Made by a program: the position numbers and the translations under genes. The notes below the pieces were generated by a model, which searched no databases, was not told where the DNA came from, and saw only the letters and a list, made by a program, of their open reading frames with translations. Positions 23,172 through 31,113 of a DNA stretch of 64,000 nt are shown piece by piece. Where the stretch lies: the NCBI GenBank assembly GCA_034086685.1, contig JAXDZY010000016.1, forward strand, positions 1 to 64,000, given 5' to 3'. Origin of the DNA: TWA4 sp034086685. Its GTDB lineage: Bacteria; Bacillota; Clostridia; Lachnospirales; Lachnospiraceae. Every line of letters begins with the position of its first letter. Position 1 is the stretch's first letter.

Positions 23172-26100
23172 ATGAAAAAGAATGTGTACATTCTGGAAGG
23201 TCTGGACTGCGCAAATTGTGCTGCCAGGATCGAACAGAAGCTCAGCGCTTTAAAAGGTGTTGAAGAAGTCAGCATTACTTTTGCAACCGGTCAGATGCGG
23301 CTGACAGCAGAAGATCCCGATGCATTGCTGGATGAAGTGGAAAAAGTCATCCATAAGCTGGAACCGGATGTAAAGGTAGTTAAAAAAGAGCGTCGTAAAC
23401 GAGATGCATCGCTTGATGACCATCACGACCACGACCACGATCACGGAGACAGCTGCTGTGGTCATGACCATCACGACCACGACCACGATCACGGAGACAG
23501 CTGCTGTGGTCATGACCATCACGACCATGCCCATGATCACGGAGACAGCTGCTGCGGTCATGACCATCACAACCATGCCCATGATCACGGAGACAGCTGC
23601 TGCGGTCATGACCATCACGACCATGCCCATGATCACGGAGACAGCTGCTGCGGTCATGACCATCACAACCACGAACATGAACATGGTCATCATCATGTTC
23701 CGGGACATCCTGCTGATTGTGATTGTGAGCTGTGTCATCCTCATACAGAATACTGTGATGTCTGTGGAGAGAGCCTGGCAAACTGCACCTGTAATATGCC
23801 TGATGATGGCTGTGTGAAGAAGGTGTTTATTCTGGAAGGACTGGACTGCCCCAATTGTGCAGCTAAAATAGAAGCAAAAATACGAACACTCAGTGAAGTG
23901 GAATATGCATCGGTTACTTATGCCAATAAGCAGCTCCGTGTTTCTGCCAGAAGCGGAGAAGGTCTGCTGAATCTGATCCAGACTACAATTGATTCTGTTG
24001 AGGATGGTATTACGGTTATTGAGAGAAAACGGAAAGTAAGATCTGTATCCAATACCACCATTTATATTCTGGAAGGACTGGATTGTGCCAATTGTGCAGC
24101 CAAAATAGAGCAGAAACTGCGGACTTTACCCGAGATTGATGATGCTGTTGTTACCTTTGCGACAAAGCAGCTGAAGGTCAGCGCGGGAAATTCCGGTGAG
24201 CTGACGGAATTTCTTCAGAAAACCATTGATGCCATTGAAGATGGAGTAACAGTTGTTAAAAAAGATGAAGTGAAGGCTGCAGCGGAAAAATCGGAACCGA
24301 AAAAAGAAAAGATGGATCCCATGAAGGTTTCCCTGATTCAGATTTTTGCAGGTGCAGCATTATTTCTGGTTGCGGAGATTCTGGAGAAAGCAGTTCCGGC
24401 AGTACCCCATGCGGCATTGAATATCCTTCTTGTGGCAGCCTATCTGGTATTGGGTGGAAAGGTGCTGATGACTGCTCTGCGCAACATTAAAAAAGGACAG
24501 GTGTTTGATGAGAATTTCCTGATGAGTATTGCGACACTCGGTGCGTTTGCAACTAATCAGATTCACGAAGCAGTCGGTGTCATGCTGTTTTACCGGATCG
24601 GTGAATATTTTGAACAGCGTGCAACCAACCAGAGCAGGAATCAGATCATGGACGCAGTCGACATGAGACCGGAAGTTGTAAATCTGGTTGTTGGTGATGA
24701 AATTCGTGTCATGGAGGCGGAAGAAGCCAATGTGGGCGATATCCTTCTGGTCCGTCCCGGTGACCGCATTCCTCTGGATGGCGTGGTTATTGAAGGCGAA
24801 AGCCGTATTGATACTTCACCTGTTACCGGTGAACCTGTTCCGGTAAAAGCCGGGTTTGGTGACAACGTGGTTTCCGGCTGCGTAAATACTTCCGGTGTTC
24901 TGAAGATCCGCGTGGAAAAGGTTCTGGAAGAATCCATGGTAACACGTATTCTGGATTCCGTGGAAAATGCAGCTGCAAGTAAGCCGCAGATTGATAAATT
25001 TATTACACGTTTTTCACGTATCTATACTCCATTTGTTGTATTCATGGCTCTGGCTGTTGCCATTCTGCCCAATCTGGTCAACCTGATTCTGAATACTCAG
25101 CTGATGGGTAAGGAGCCTGTTTACTGGGTAACGACAGCTCTGACTTTCCTTGTTATCAGTTGTCCCTGTGCACTGGTTCTTTCTGTACCGCTGGCATTTT
25201 TCTCAGGTATCGGTGCAGGTTCCAAAAAAGGCATTCTTTTTAAAGGCGGTGTTACCATTGAGAGCCTGACCAATGTAAAAGCTGTGGTTATGGATAAAAC
25301 CGGTACGATTACCGAGGGGAATTTTGTGGTTCAGCAGGTTGTTCCTTTTGAAGGCAGCGGGTTAAATCGGGATCAGCTGTTATCCATGGCTGCTTCCTGT
25401 GAACTTTCGTCCACTCATCCCATTGGAACCAGCATTGTAGCTGCAGCTCAGGCTGATCAGCTGGTAATTGAAAGACCTTCCGATATGCAGGAAATCGCCG
25501 GTAAGGGTATTAAAGCAGTACTGCCCTGCAAAACGGTTCTTTGCGGTAATCGTAAATTAATGAAAGAATTTAACGTGGATTTATCCGAATACCGGAAAGA
25601 AGGCTTCGGTACGGAAGTTCTGGTTGCTGTAAATGGAAAATTCGCAGGTAATATCATTATTGCAGATACCATCAAGAAAGAAGCCGGAGAAGCGATTGCT
25701 AAAACAAAAGCAATGGGAGTTGTTACAGCCATGCTGACCGGGGATGCCAAAGACAGCGCAGAAGCTGTGGCAGCTGAAACAGGAATTGATGAAGTACATG
25801 CCAAACTGCTGCCTCAGGATAAACTGGAGCATCTGATGAGCATTCGTGCAAAGCACGGTAATGTTATGTTTGTCGGTGACGGTATTAATGATGCTCCGGT
25901 ACTGGCAGGAGCCGATGTGGGTGCAGCCATGGGAAGCGGTGCGGATGCAGCCATAGAAGCGGCTGATGTGGTATTTATGACTTCCAGTATGGATGCAATT
26001 CCCGAGGCTATTGATATTGCAAGAGCCACCAGTCGTATTTCCTGGCAGAATGTGTACTTTGCACTGGCTGTCAAAGCGGTTGTCATGCTGCTTGGTCTGT

Positions 26101-26195
26101 TTGGATATGCAAATATGTGGCTGGCTGTATTTGCCGATACCGGTGTATCCATGTTATGTCTTCTGAACTCCATGAGAATTCTGTATCGTAAATAG
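23172..26195 (+). CDS. zntA: P1B-type heavy-metal ATPase (ZntA/CadA-like) with three HMA domains and His-rich repeats
   Basis: 1007-residue metal-exporting ATPase. Order: HMA domain 1 (GLDCANC, Cys13/Cys16), a His/Cys repeat region (residues 83-162 plus a degenerate copy), a Cys-rich stretch (CDCELCHPHTEYCDVCG), HMA 2 (GLDCPNC) and HMA 3 (GLDCANC). The membrane/ATPase core follows: TGEP, the CPC metal motif (Cys664, Cys666), phosphorylated Asp708 in DKTGTITEG, STHPIGTS, and GDGINDAPVLAGADVGAAMGSG. CPC plus the final FADTGVSMLCLLNSMR suggests Zn/Cd/Pb. The start at 23172 has AAGGAG; the frame is open 25 codons further up. The family core is about 700 residues, so the N-terminus is unusually long. 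Confidence 0.93.
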   Translation: MKKNVYILEGLDCANCAARIEQKLSALKGVEEVSITFATGQMRLTAEDPDALLDEVEKVIHKLEPDVKVVKKERRKRDASLDDHHDHDHDHGDSCCGHDHHDHDHDHGDSCCGHDHHDHAHDHGDSCCGHDHHNHAHDHGDSCCGHDHHDHAHDHGDSCCGHDHHNHEHEHGHHHVPGHPADCDCELCHPHTEYCDVCGESLANCTCNMPDDGCVKKVFILEGLDCPNCAAKIEAKIRTLSEVEYASVTYANKQLRVSARSGEGLLNLIQTTIDSVEDGITVIERKRKVRSVSNTTIYILEGLDCANCAAKIEQKLRTLPEIDDAVVTFATKQLKVSAGNSGELTEFLQKTIDAIEDGVTVVKKDEVKAAAEKSEPKKEKMDPMKVSLIQIFAGAALFLVAEILEKAVPAVPHAALNILLVAAYLVLGGKVLMTALRNIKKGQVFDENFLMSIATLGAFATNQIHEAVGVMLFYRIGEYFEQRATNQSRNQIMDAVDMRPEVVNLVVGDEIRVMEAEEANVGDILLVRPGDRIPLDGVVIEGESRIDTSPVTGEPVPVKAGFGDNVVSGCVNTSGVLKIRVEKVLEESMVTRILDSVENAAASKPQIDKFITRFSRIYTPFVVFMALAVAILPNLVNLILNTQLMGKEPVYWVTTALTFLVISCPCALVLSVPLAFFSGIGAGSKKGILFKGGVTIESLTNVKAVVMDKTGTITEGNFVVQQVVPFEGSGLNRDQLLSMAASCELSSTHPIGTSIVAAAQADQLVIERPSDMQEIAGKGIKAVLPCKTVLCGNRKLMKEFNVDLSEYRKEGFGTEVLVAVNGKFAGNIIIADTIKKEAGEAIAKTKAMGVVTAMLTGDAKDSAEAVAAETGIDEVHAKLLPQDKLEHLMSIRAKHGNVMFVGDGINDAPVLAGADVGAAMGSGADAAIEAADVVFMTSSMDAIPEAIDIARATSRISWQNVYFALAVKAVVMLLGLFGYANMWLAVFADTGVSMLCLLNSMRILYRK
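23418..23657 (+). repeat. 48-bp in-frame tandem repeat in zntA (5 full copies plus a partial)
   Basis: Each 48-bp unit encodes 16 residues of the form DHHDHDHDHGDSCCGH. Five full copies run from 23418 to 23657, then a degenerate sixth follows to about 23696. Copies 1-2 have Asp at the sixth position and copies 3-5 have Ala; copy 4 has Asn at the fourth. Near-identity at DNA level implies recent duplication and likely length variation between strains. Confidence 0.95.
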
Positions 26196-26222
26196 GTCAG
26201 AAATCAGTTTTATAAAACAGTG

Positions 26223-26257
26223 GGCGGCATATCAGTTTTGTTAACTGATATGCCGCC
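26223..26257. terminator. Bidirectional terminator between zntA and the DtxR-family gene
   Basis: A perfect 15-bp stem, GGCGGCATATCAGTT with AACTGATATGCCGCC, separated by 5 bases, lies between two convergent genes. T-rich sequence follows on the + side (TGTCTTTTAG). Confidence 0.75.
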
Positions 26258-26301
26258 TGCTGTCTTTTAGGAAAAGTATTCGGGATTATCCCGTCAGTTA
26301 A

Positions 26302-26709
26302 TTATTCTTCATTGGAATCTGATTCCGAATCCGGTAAAATACCATGGAACAGCGCAAAATGCTTTTTCATGGCATTAAAGGTCTCCACGCTGATGACATG
26401 CTCCATACGGCATGCATCTTCCATGGCGGTTTCTTCGCTGACACCCATATAGATGAGCCAGCGTGACAGAAGCTTATGTCGTTCATACATTTTTTCGGCA
26501 ATTTCCCGTCCTTTATCGGTCAGGACCAGATGACCTTCATTTTCAACTATTATGTAGCCGTTTTCTCTGAGATTTTTCATGGCAACACTGACACTGGGTT
26601 TGGAAAAATTCAATCTGTTTGCCACGTCGATTGATCTGACATATCCGTTCTCTTCCTGAAGCATGAGAATTGTCTCCAGATAATTTTCAGCAGATTCAAG
26701 AATTTTCAT
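26302..26709 (-). CDS. DtxR/MntR-family metal-dependent regulator
   Basis: 135-residue regulator. An N-terminal winged helix (AENYLETILMLQEENGYVRSIDVANRLNFSKPSVSVAMKNLRENGYI) is followed by the dimerisation/metal-binding domain, with candidate ligands in YERHKLLSRWL, DACRMEHVIS and the C-terminal MKKHFALFHG. There is no SH3-like third domain, so the length fits MntR-like members. It lies convergent to zntA, whose expression it may control together with the LysR gene. The metal (Mn, Fe or Zn) cannot be told. The Shine-Dalgarno for this ATG is weak. Confidence 0.85.
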   Translation of the reverse strand: MKILESAENYLETILMLQEENGYVRSIDVANRLNFSKPSVSVAMKNLRENGYIIVENEGHLVLTDKGREIAEKMYERHKLLSRWLIYMGVSEETAMEDACRMEHVISVETFNAMKKHFALFHGILPDSESDSNEE

Positions 26710-27081
26710 TAAAATCTGGCAAAGATTTCATAAATAATAAAAGTAAATTTACGAAAACTGTGCCAACCTCCTTTCTGATTGCAGTTTGCTGCAATATTAC
26801 TGCTGTCTGCCGTCCGTATGGAATGCAGGACAGTCCGTTATTGTTAAATACTGTATCTTATACATCACAAATTGTAACAGCCCGGCAGATTGTCTGACAG
26901 TTACTTCTAAATCTGCTTTAAGGATAACATATGAGATAAAAATTTTCAATACTATGGTAATGCAGGAAAATACAGCTGCTGAATTTTTGAAGCAGATGCC
27001 GGTTCTGTGCAGCCCGGATTCGGTGTAATTTCTTGCGCAATCAGGATATTGCAGGTATAATGGCAGAAAGGGGGATGAGGT
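26710..27081. other. Intergenic region with one promoter and an unexplained Shine-Dalgarno
   Basis: This gap of about 370 bp separates the divergent DtxR-family and XRE-family genes. It holds a promoter for the XRE gene, listed separately. On the minus strand it has AAAGGAGG at 26774-26767, which is followed by no usable start codon within 10 bases and lies about 58 bases before the DtxR-family ATG. Short positive-strand frames here lack start signals and were not called. Confidence 0.5.
27033..27061 (+). promoter_or_regulatory. Sigma-A promoter of the XRE/ImmA-like gene
   Basis: TTGCGC (27033-27038) and TATAAT (27056-27061) are separated by exactly 17 bp. They lie 20 bp before the start codon, so the 5' leader would be very short. 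Confidence 0.65.
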
Positions 27082-28236
27082 ATGGATAAAGGATTAGGAA
27101 AGAAACTGAAAAAACTGCGGACGGAGAGAGGCATGACACAGGATATGGTAGCCCGGATTCTTCATACGACCAGACAGCGTTACGCACGTATGGAAAATGG
27201 GCAGGCAGATATTCCGTTTCAGGATATTCGTATGCTGGCAGATATGTTCGGTATTTCTGCTTCAGAGCTTACTGCGGAAGATGAGAAAGATAAGGTCAGA
27301 AGCATTCTGCAGCACCAGAGACCGGAGCTTTTACGTGTCAAAGGAATGGAAGAACTGCTGTCTTTACTGGATCTGATTGAGGAGCAGGAGCGGATCTACT
27401 GTACCAGAAAAAACAGGCAGGAACCGTCACAGACAGCCGTGAGTGAATTACAGGATCCTTCTATGTATGAAATGATGCGGAAGGTTCGGCGGCCGGCATT
27501 GGGAAATGGTTATTGTGGGAATCTTCTGACAGTACTGGAGAATTCCGGTCTGGAAATAATCCGTTTTCCATTTTCGGAAGAGCTTTCCGGAATTCTGATT
27601 TTTAATGGCAGAAAATATACTCTGATAACCAATTCTGCGCATCCATATGAGGAAGAGATGCGTGCAGCAGCGCTTCTTGCCGGAGACTTTTTCACAAAAG
27701 TGGAGAAACACCGTCAGCTTTTGTATGTACTGACCCGGGGAGATTTTGAAACGGTATGGCAGAAGCACAGTGAGATGGCTGATTTTGCGGAAGAATTGCT
27801 GATACCCGGATATGAATTGAATTATTATATCCGCTATGAGCTGCAGATTATCCCTTCACAGCTTCGTGCGATTCATGCTGCGCAGATTCAGAATCATTTT
27901 CAGGTATCCTATGAAACCGCCGAAAGGGTATTTTTAAAAGAACAGCTGGTTTCACAGGAACAGATTAAAAAAATCCACAAGGGACGGAGGTATTATGGGG
28001 AGGAACGTCTGGCAAATATGCTTGGATTTTCGCTGGAGTATCTTTATAATTCCTGGAATCGGGTCAGGGTTCCTCACGAATATGTGGAACATGCACTGAG
28101 TAATTACGAAAACGGGTATATTCCGTTTGTACAGCTGAAAAGGATTATGGATGTGATCCGTGTTCCCATCGGACAGCTGGCGGGACTGAGGAAACCGCAG
28201 GATGACCGGGATGACTGGGATGACAGCTGGGAATAG
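27082..28236 (+). CDS. XRE regulator fused to a degenerate ImmA/IrrE-like domain
   Basis: 384 residues. Residues 5-60 are a Cro/C1 helix-turn-helix (MTQDMVARILHTTRQRYARME). Residues about 145-300 follow the layout of ImmA/IrrE metallopeptidases: LEIIRFPF...GILIFNGRKYTLITN, then DFAEELLIPGYEL (the FAaxLLMP segment) and FQVSYETAERVFLKEQLVS (the FxVSxxAxxxRL segment). The zinc motif HExxH expected after ITN is missing (SAHPYEEEMRAAALLAG). I infer a non-catalytic sensor domain. ATG at 27082 with GGGGGATGAGG upstream. Confidence 0.7.
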   Translation: MDKGLGKKLKKLRTERGMTQDMVARILHTTRQRYARMENGQADIPFQDIRMLADMFGISASELTAEDEKDKVRSILQHQRPELLRVKGMEELLSLLDLIEEQERIYCTRKNRQEPSQTAVSELQDPSMYEMMRKVRRPALGNGYCGNLLTVLENSGLEIIRFPFSEELSGILIFNGRKYTLITNSAHPYEEEMRAAALLAGDFFTKVEKHRQLLYVLTRGDFETVWQKHSEMADFAEELLIPGYELNYYIRYELQIIPSQLRAIHAAQIQNHFQVSYETAERVFLKEQLVSQEQIKKIHKGRRYYGEERLANMLGFSLEYLYNSWNRVRVPHEYVEHALSNYENGYIPFVQLKRIMDVIRVPIGQLAGLRKPQDDRDDWDDSWE

Positions 28237-28247
28237 CAGGATATTCA

Positions 28248-29075
28248 TTATTTCAGGCTTCTTCTGCCGATGGCGCCAATGCTCTGATACATCAGAACTG
28301 CTATGATGCAGAGTATCAGGATGGCGAGCATAACCATATCCATCTGAAATACCTGAGAACTGTAGATGATCAGATATCCCAGGCCTGCTCTGGCTGCCAT
28401 GAACTCCCCGATAATCACACCCACCAGACAAAGTCCGATGTTGACTTTCATGGTGCTTAATATCAGCGGGATGGAAGAAGGAATCAGAAGTTTGAATAAA
28501 ATATCTTTTTTTCCGGCTCCCAGAGTCTGCATCAGACGGATTTTATCAGGATCTGTTTTGTAAAAACCTCCTGTCAGAGTGATGGTGGACGCAAAAATTG
28601 CCAGGAGGGTTCCGGTCACAATAACGGTTTTTACATTATTCCCCAGCCATACGATCAGTACAGGAGCCAGAGCAGATTTGGGCAGGCTGTTCAGCATAAC
28701 CAGTGCCGGCTCCAGAATCTCATAGAGAGTGCGGGCGGACCAGAGGAGTGCTGCCAGGATCAGACTGACGGCAGATACGATGAAGAAGCTCAACAGTGTT
28801 TCTCCTACGGTTATACAGATATGATAACAAAGTGCCTGTTTGCGGACTGACCGGAAAAAACATGCAGCCATACGGGAAGGAGAACTGAAAATAAAATCAT
28901 TGATCAGTCCGGTCCGTGCACAGATCTCCCACAGAAGTAAAAAAACGGCCAGCAGAAGAATTCTTGAGGCACGAATCAGAAGGATTCGTTTCCGGTATTT
29001 TTTTAAAAAAGCTATCTGATAAGAACTGACTGTATCTTCAGGCGAACCGGGTTCTTTTTTAGAATGGAGAGTCAT
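28248..29075 (-). CDS. ABC transporter permease (SsuC/TauC/ThiX type)
   Basis: 275-residue inner-membrane permease with about six transmembrane helices. It has the BPD_transp_1 EAA-like loop (TDPDKIRLMQTLGAGKKDILFKLLIPSSIPLI) that docks to the ATPase. Similarity is to permeases for nitrate, sulfonate, taurine or thiamine precursors. The start overlaps the end of the ATPase gene by 17 bp, so the two were translated as a pair. The ATPase gene is now split by an insertion, so the transporter is probably off while the element is in place. No substrate-binding protein gene is adjacent. Confidence 0.85.
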   Translation of the reverse strand: MTLHSKKEPGSPEDTVSSYQIAFLKKYRKRILLIRASRILLLAVFLLLWEICARTGLINDFIFSSPSRMAACFFRSVRKQALCYHICITVGETLLSFFIVSAVSLILAALLWSARTLYEILEPALVMLNSLPKSALAPVLIVWLGNNVKTVIVTGTLLAIFASTITLTGGFYKTDPDKIRLMQTLGAGKKDILFKLLIPSSIPLILSTMKVNIGLCLVGVIIGEFMAARAGLGYLIIYSSQVFQMDMVMLAILILCIIAVLMYQSIGAIGRRSLK

Positions 29076-29757
29076 GATCTTTTTTCAGCTCCTTCCATAC
29101 AAGATTAAATAAAACGGAAAAATGAGGATGTTCTCTTCTTTTCTGAGGACTGATAATCTGCTCCGGAAATGATACGGGTATATCTGCTTTCAGTGAACAT
29201 GGTCTTTCTGAGAGAACCAGAATCCGGTCAGCAACACTGACTGCTTCTGAAAGGTCGTGAGTTACCATTAAAACTGTTTTTCCGGATTTCCGGATTAATG
29301 TGGCAATATCATTGGTAACCTCCAGTCTGGTCTGATAATCCAGAGCGGAAAAGGGTTCATCCAGGATCAGCAGTGACGGTTCAGTGGCAAGAGTCCGGAT
29401 CAGTGCTGCTCTCTGCCTCATACCTCCGGAAAGCGAAGAAGGGGGGCTGTCTGTGAAATCTTTTAAACCATAGAAATCAATCATTTCTCTGATACGTGAA
29501 ATAATTTCCGGGGTCCGGTTATGCTGAAGCTCCGGTCCCAGCATGACATTCTGATACAGATTGCGCCATTCAAAAAGGTGATCTTTCTGTAACATATAAC
29601 CGATTCGGGTACTTTTTTCGCTGCAGCCGGATGCAAAAAAGTTTTTGTTCTGTTCTGATTTCCGGCTGTTTGCTCCGGCAGATTGGTCGAACAGACGGAT
29701 CGAACCGGTTTCCGGCTTCAGAAGGCCGCAGGCAAGAGAAAGCAGAGTTGATTTACC
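29059..29757 (-). pseudogene. 3' part of the split ABC transporter ATPase gene
   Basis: The frame is open from the Gly-Lys-Ser-Thr of the Walker A motif (codons at 29757 downward) to the stop at 29059, about 232 codons. It contains GKSTLLSLACGLLKPETGSI, Q-loop YMLQKDHLFEWRN, signature LSGGMRQRAALIRTL, Walker B LLILDEPFSALD and the H-loop VTHDLSEAV, so this half is undamaged. The 5' part lies 7.7 kb away at 37448-37612 on the same strand. Joining the two at GGTAAA gives one in-frame ATPase of about 277 residues. It cannot work in the present arrangement. Confidence 0.92.
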
Positions 29758-29758
29758 G
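29752..29758 (+). repeat. Left attachment core (TTTACCG)
   Basis: Seven-base core shared with 37472-37478. To its left is host ATPase sequence (TTGA-TTTACCG); to its right is element sequence starting ACAGGTCTGCAGG. The core lies in the Gly-Lys codons of Walker A on the minus strand. Confidence 0.85.
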
Positions 29759-29812
29759 ACAGGTCTGCAGGGGAAACTGATGATGAAATGGAGTGAAACA
29801 GAGAACTGCTTC

Positions 29813-29841
29813 TTGACGATGCTTCAGGATTCTGATAGAAT
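29813..29841 (+). promoter_or_regulatory. Sigma-A promoter at the left end of the element
   Basis: TTGACG (29813-29818) and TAGAAT (29836-29841) with a 17-bp spacer. It starts inside the element, 60 bp from the left junction, and drives the PF06695 gene. Confidence 0.75.
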
Positions 29842-29866
29842 GCTTTTGAATTAAGGAGGTAATATT

Positions 29867-30343
29867 TTGCTGAACAAATATTTATGGGTATTCTTTATTT
29901 CCATGGTTCCGATCATTGAGCTTCGAGGAGCAATTCCCGTGGGTATGGGTATGGGACTTCCTCTGGTTCCCACATATATTATCTGTATTATAGGAAACAT
30001 GCTTCCTGTACCGTTTATTTTCTTTTTTGCAAGAAAGGTTCTGATCTGGGGAGCAGATAAGCCGGTTATCGGCGGATTTTTTAATTTCTGTCTGGAAAAA
30101 GGTGAGCGGGGAGGCAGAAAGCTTCAGGCAAAAGCCGGAAAAGGACTGTTTGTGGCTTTATTTTTATTTGTGGGTATCCCGCTTCCGGGAACCGGTGCAT
30201 GGACCGGAACTCTGGCAGCGAGCTTCCTGGATATGGATTTTAAATCAAGTGTGGTTGCGGTCATATGCGGTGTTCTTATGGCGGGCCTTATTATGGCGGG
30301 AATCAGCACTGGTGTGCTGGGTGCACTGAGCTTTTTATTGTAG
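29867..30343 (+). CDS. Small multidrug export family protein (PF06695/COG2426)
   Basis: 158-residue membrane protein with about four to five hydrophobic helices. The start is TTG, supported by AAGGAGG 7 bases upstream. Signature: VPIIELRGAIPVGMGMGLP near the N-terminus and VGIPLPGTGAWTGTLAA in the middle, both typical of the family named small multi-drug export protein. Biochemical function is poorly defined. It is the first gene of the element and is followed by its own terminator, so it is a separate transcription unit from the two-component/ABC genes. Confidence 0.85.
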   Translation: MLNKYLWVFFISMVPIIELRGAIPVGMGMGLPLVPTYIICIIGNMLPVPFIFFFARKVLIWGADKPVIGGFFNFCLEKGERGGRKLQAKAGKGLFVALFLFVGIPLPGTGAWTGTLAASFLDMDFKSSVVAVICGVLMAGLIMAGISTGVLGALSFLL

Positions 30344-30353
30344 AGAAGACAGG

Positions 30354-30393
30354 CGGATAAGACAGGTGATCAACTGCGTCTTATCCGTTTTTT
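30354..30393 (+). terminator. Intrinsic terminator after the PF06695 gene
   Basis: CGGATAAGAC and GTCTTATCCG form a perfect 10-bp stem with a 14-base loop, followed by TTTTTT. Confidence 0.9.
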
Positions 30394-30441
30394 GATTTTG
30401 GGGCGGTACATACGCAAAAGTTTAAAACGGAGGTACAATAT

Positions 30442-31113
30442 ATGCCGCATATTTTACTGGTGGAAGATGATAAAAGTATTGTTGATAATCTGGGAGATTT
30501 TCTGAAACAGGAGGGGTTTCAGGTATCCGTGGCCATGAGTCAGTCACAGGCTCTGGATATGGTCTGTCAGTCTGCCTTTGATCTGCTTTTGCTGGATATT
30601 TCGCTGCCCGACGGCAACGGTTATGCCGTATGCACGGCAGCGAAATCCTGTTCAGATACGCCGGTCATTTTTCTGACTGCCTCCGGTGATGAATTCAGTG
30701 TGGTGACGGGCTTTGATCTGGGTGCTGATGATTATATTGCAAAGCCTTTCCGCCCGCGGGAACTGATTTCACGGATCAAAAATGTACTGAGACGTTATCA
30801 TCGAATGGGAAGTACCTTGGAATACGGCGGAGTATCCATTGATCCCGTAAGGGGAGTGGTGACCAGGGATGGTGAGGAACTGATTCTGTCTGCTCTGGAA
30901 TACCGGCTGCTTCTGGTGTTTTTTAACAATAAGGGAATCATTATGTCCAGAAATAAACTGCTGGAAGAAATATGGAATATTGCGGGTGAATTTGTCAATG
31001 ACAATACATTGACTGTGTATATCAAAAGATTAAGAGAAAAGATTGAAAAAGACCCTCAGAAACCGCAGATTATTAAAACGATCCGCGGGCTGGGATATCG
31101 GGTGGGAGAATGA
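30442..31113 (+). CDS. OmpR-family response regulator
   Basis: 223-residue two-component response regulator. The receiver domain (1-115) has an acidic pair in VEDDKS, phospho-acceptor Asp52 in LLLLDISLPDG, Thr in FLTAS and Lys in IAKPFRP. The C-terminal winged helix (about 128-220) ends with TVYIKRLREKIEKDPQKPQIIKTIRGLGYRV. ACGGAGGTAC precedes the ATG. It overlaps the kinase gene by 4 bp. The likely target is the direct-repeat site at 32282, upstream of the ABC exporter genes. Confidence 0.93.
   Translation: MPHILLVEDDKSIVDNLGDFLKQEGFQVSVAMSQSQALDMVCQSAFDLLLLDISLPDGNGYAVCTAAKSCSDTPVIFLTASGDEFSVVTGFDLGADDYIAKPFRPRELISRIKNVLRRYHRMGSTLEYGGVSIDPVRGVVTRDGEELILSALEYRLLLVFFNNKGIIMSRNKLLEEIWNIAGEFVNDNTLTVYIKRLREKIEKDPQKPQIIKTIRGLGYRVGE

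Noticed and set aside
23418..23696. Tandem 48-bp units could suggest a CRISPR array or minisatellite
   Set aside because: The units are contiguous without spacers and encode an in-frame His/Cys repeat of the metal ATPase, so it is a coding repeat.
23250..23817. Long Met/Val-rich and His/Arg-rich open frames in other frames over the zntA repeat
   Set aside because: They are by-products of the repeat in alternative frames, without ribosome-binding sites, and overlap a well-supported gene.
29645..29854. Positive-strand ORF crossing the left border of the element
   Set aside because: It begins inside the antisense of the ABC ATPase and crosses the attachment core; it has no ribosome-binding site and is a junction artefact.
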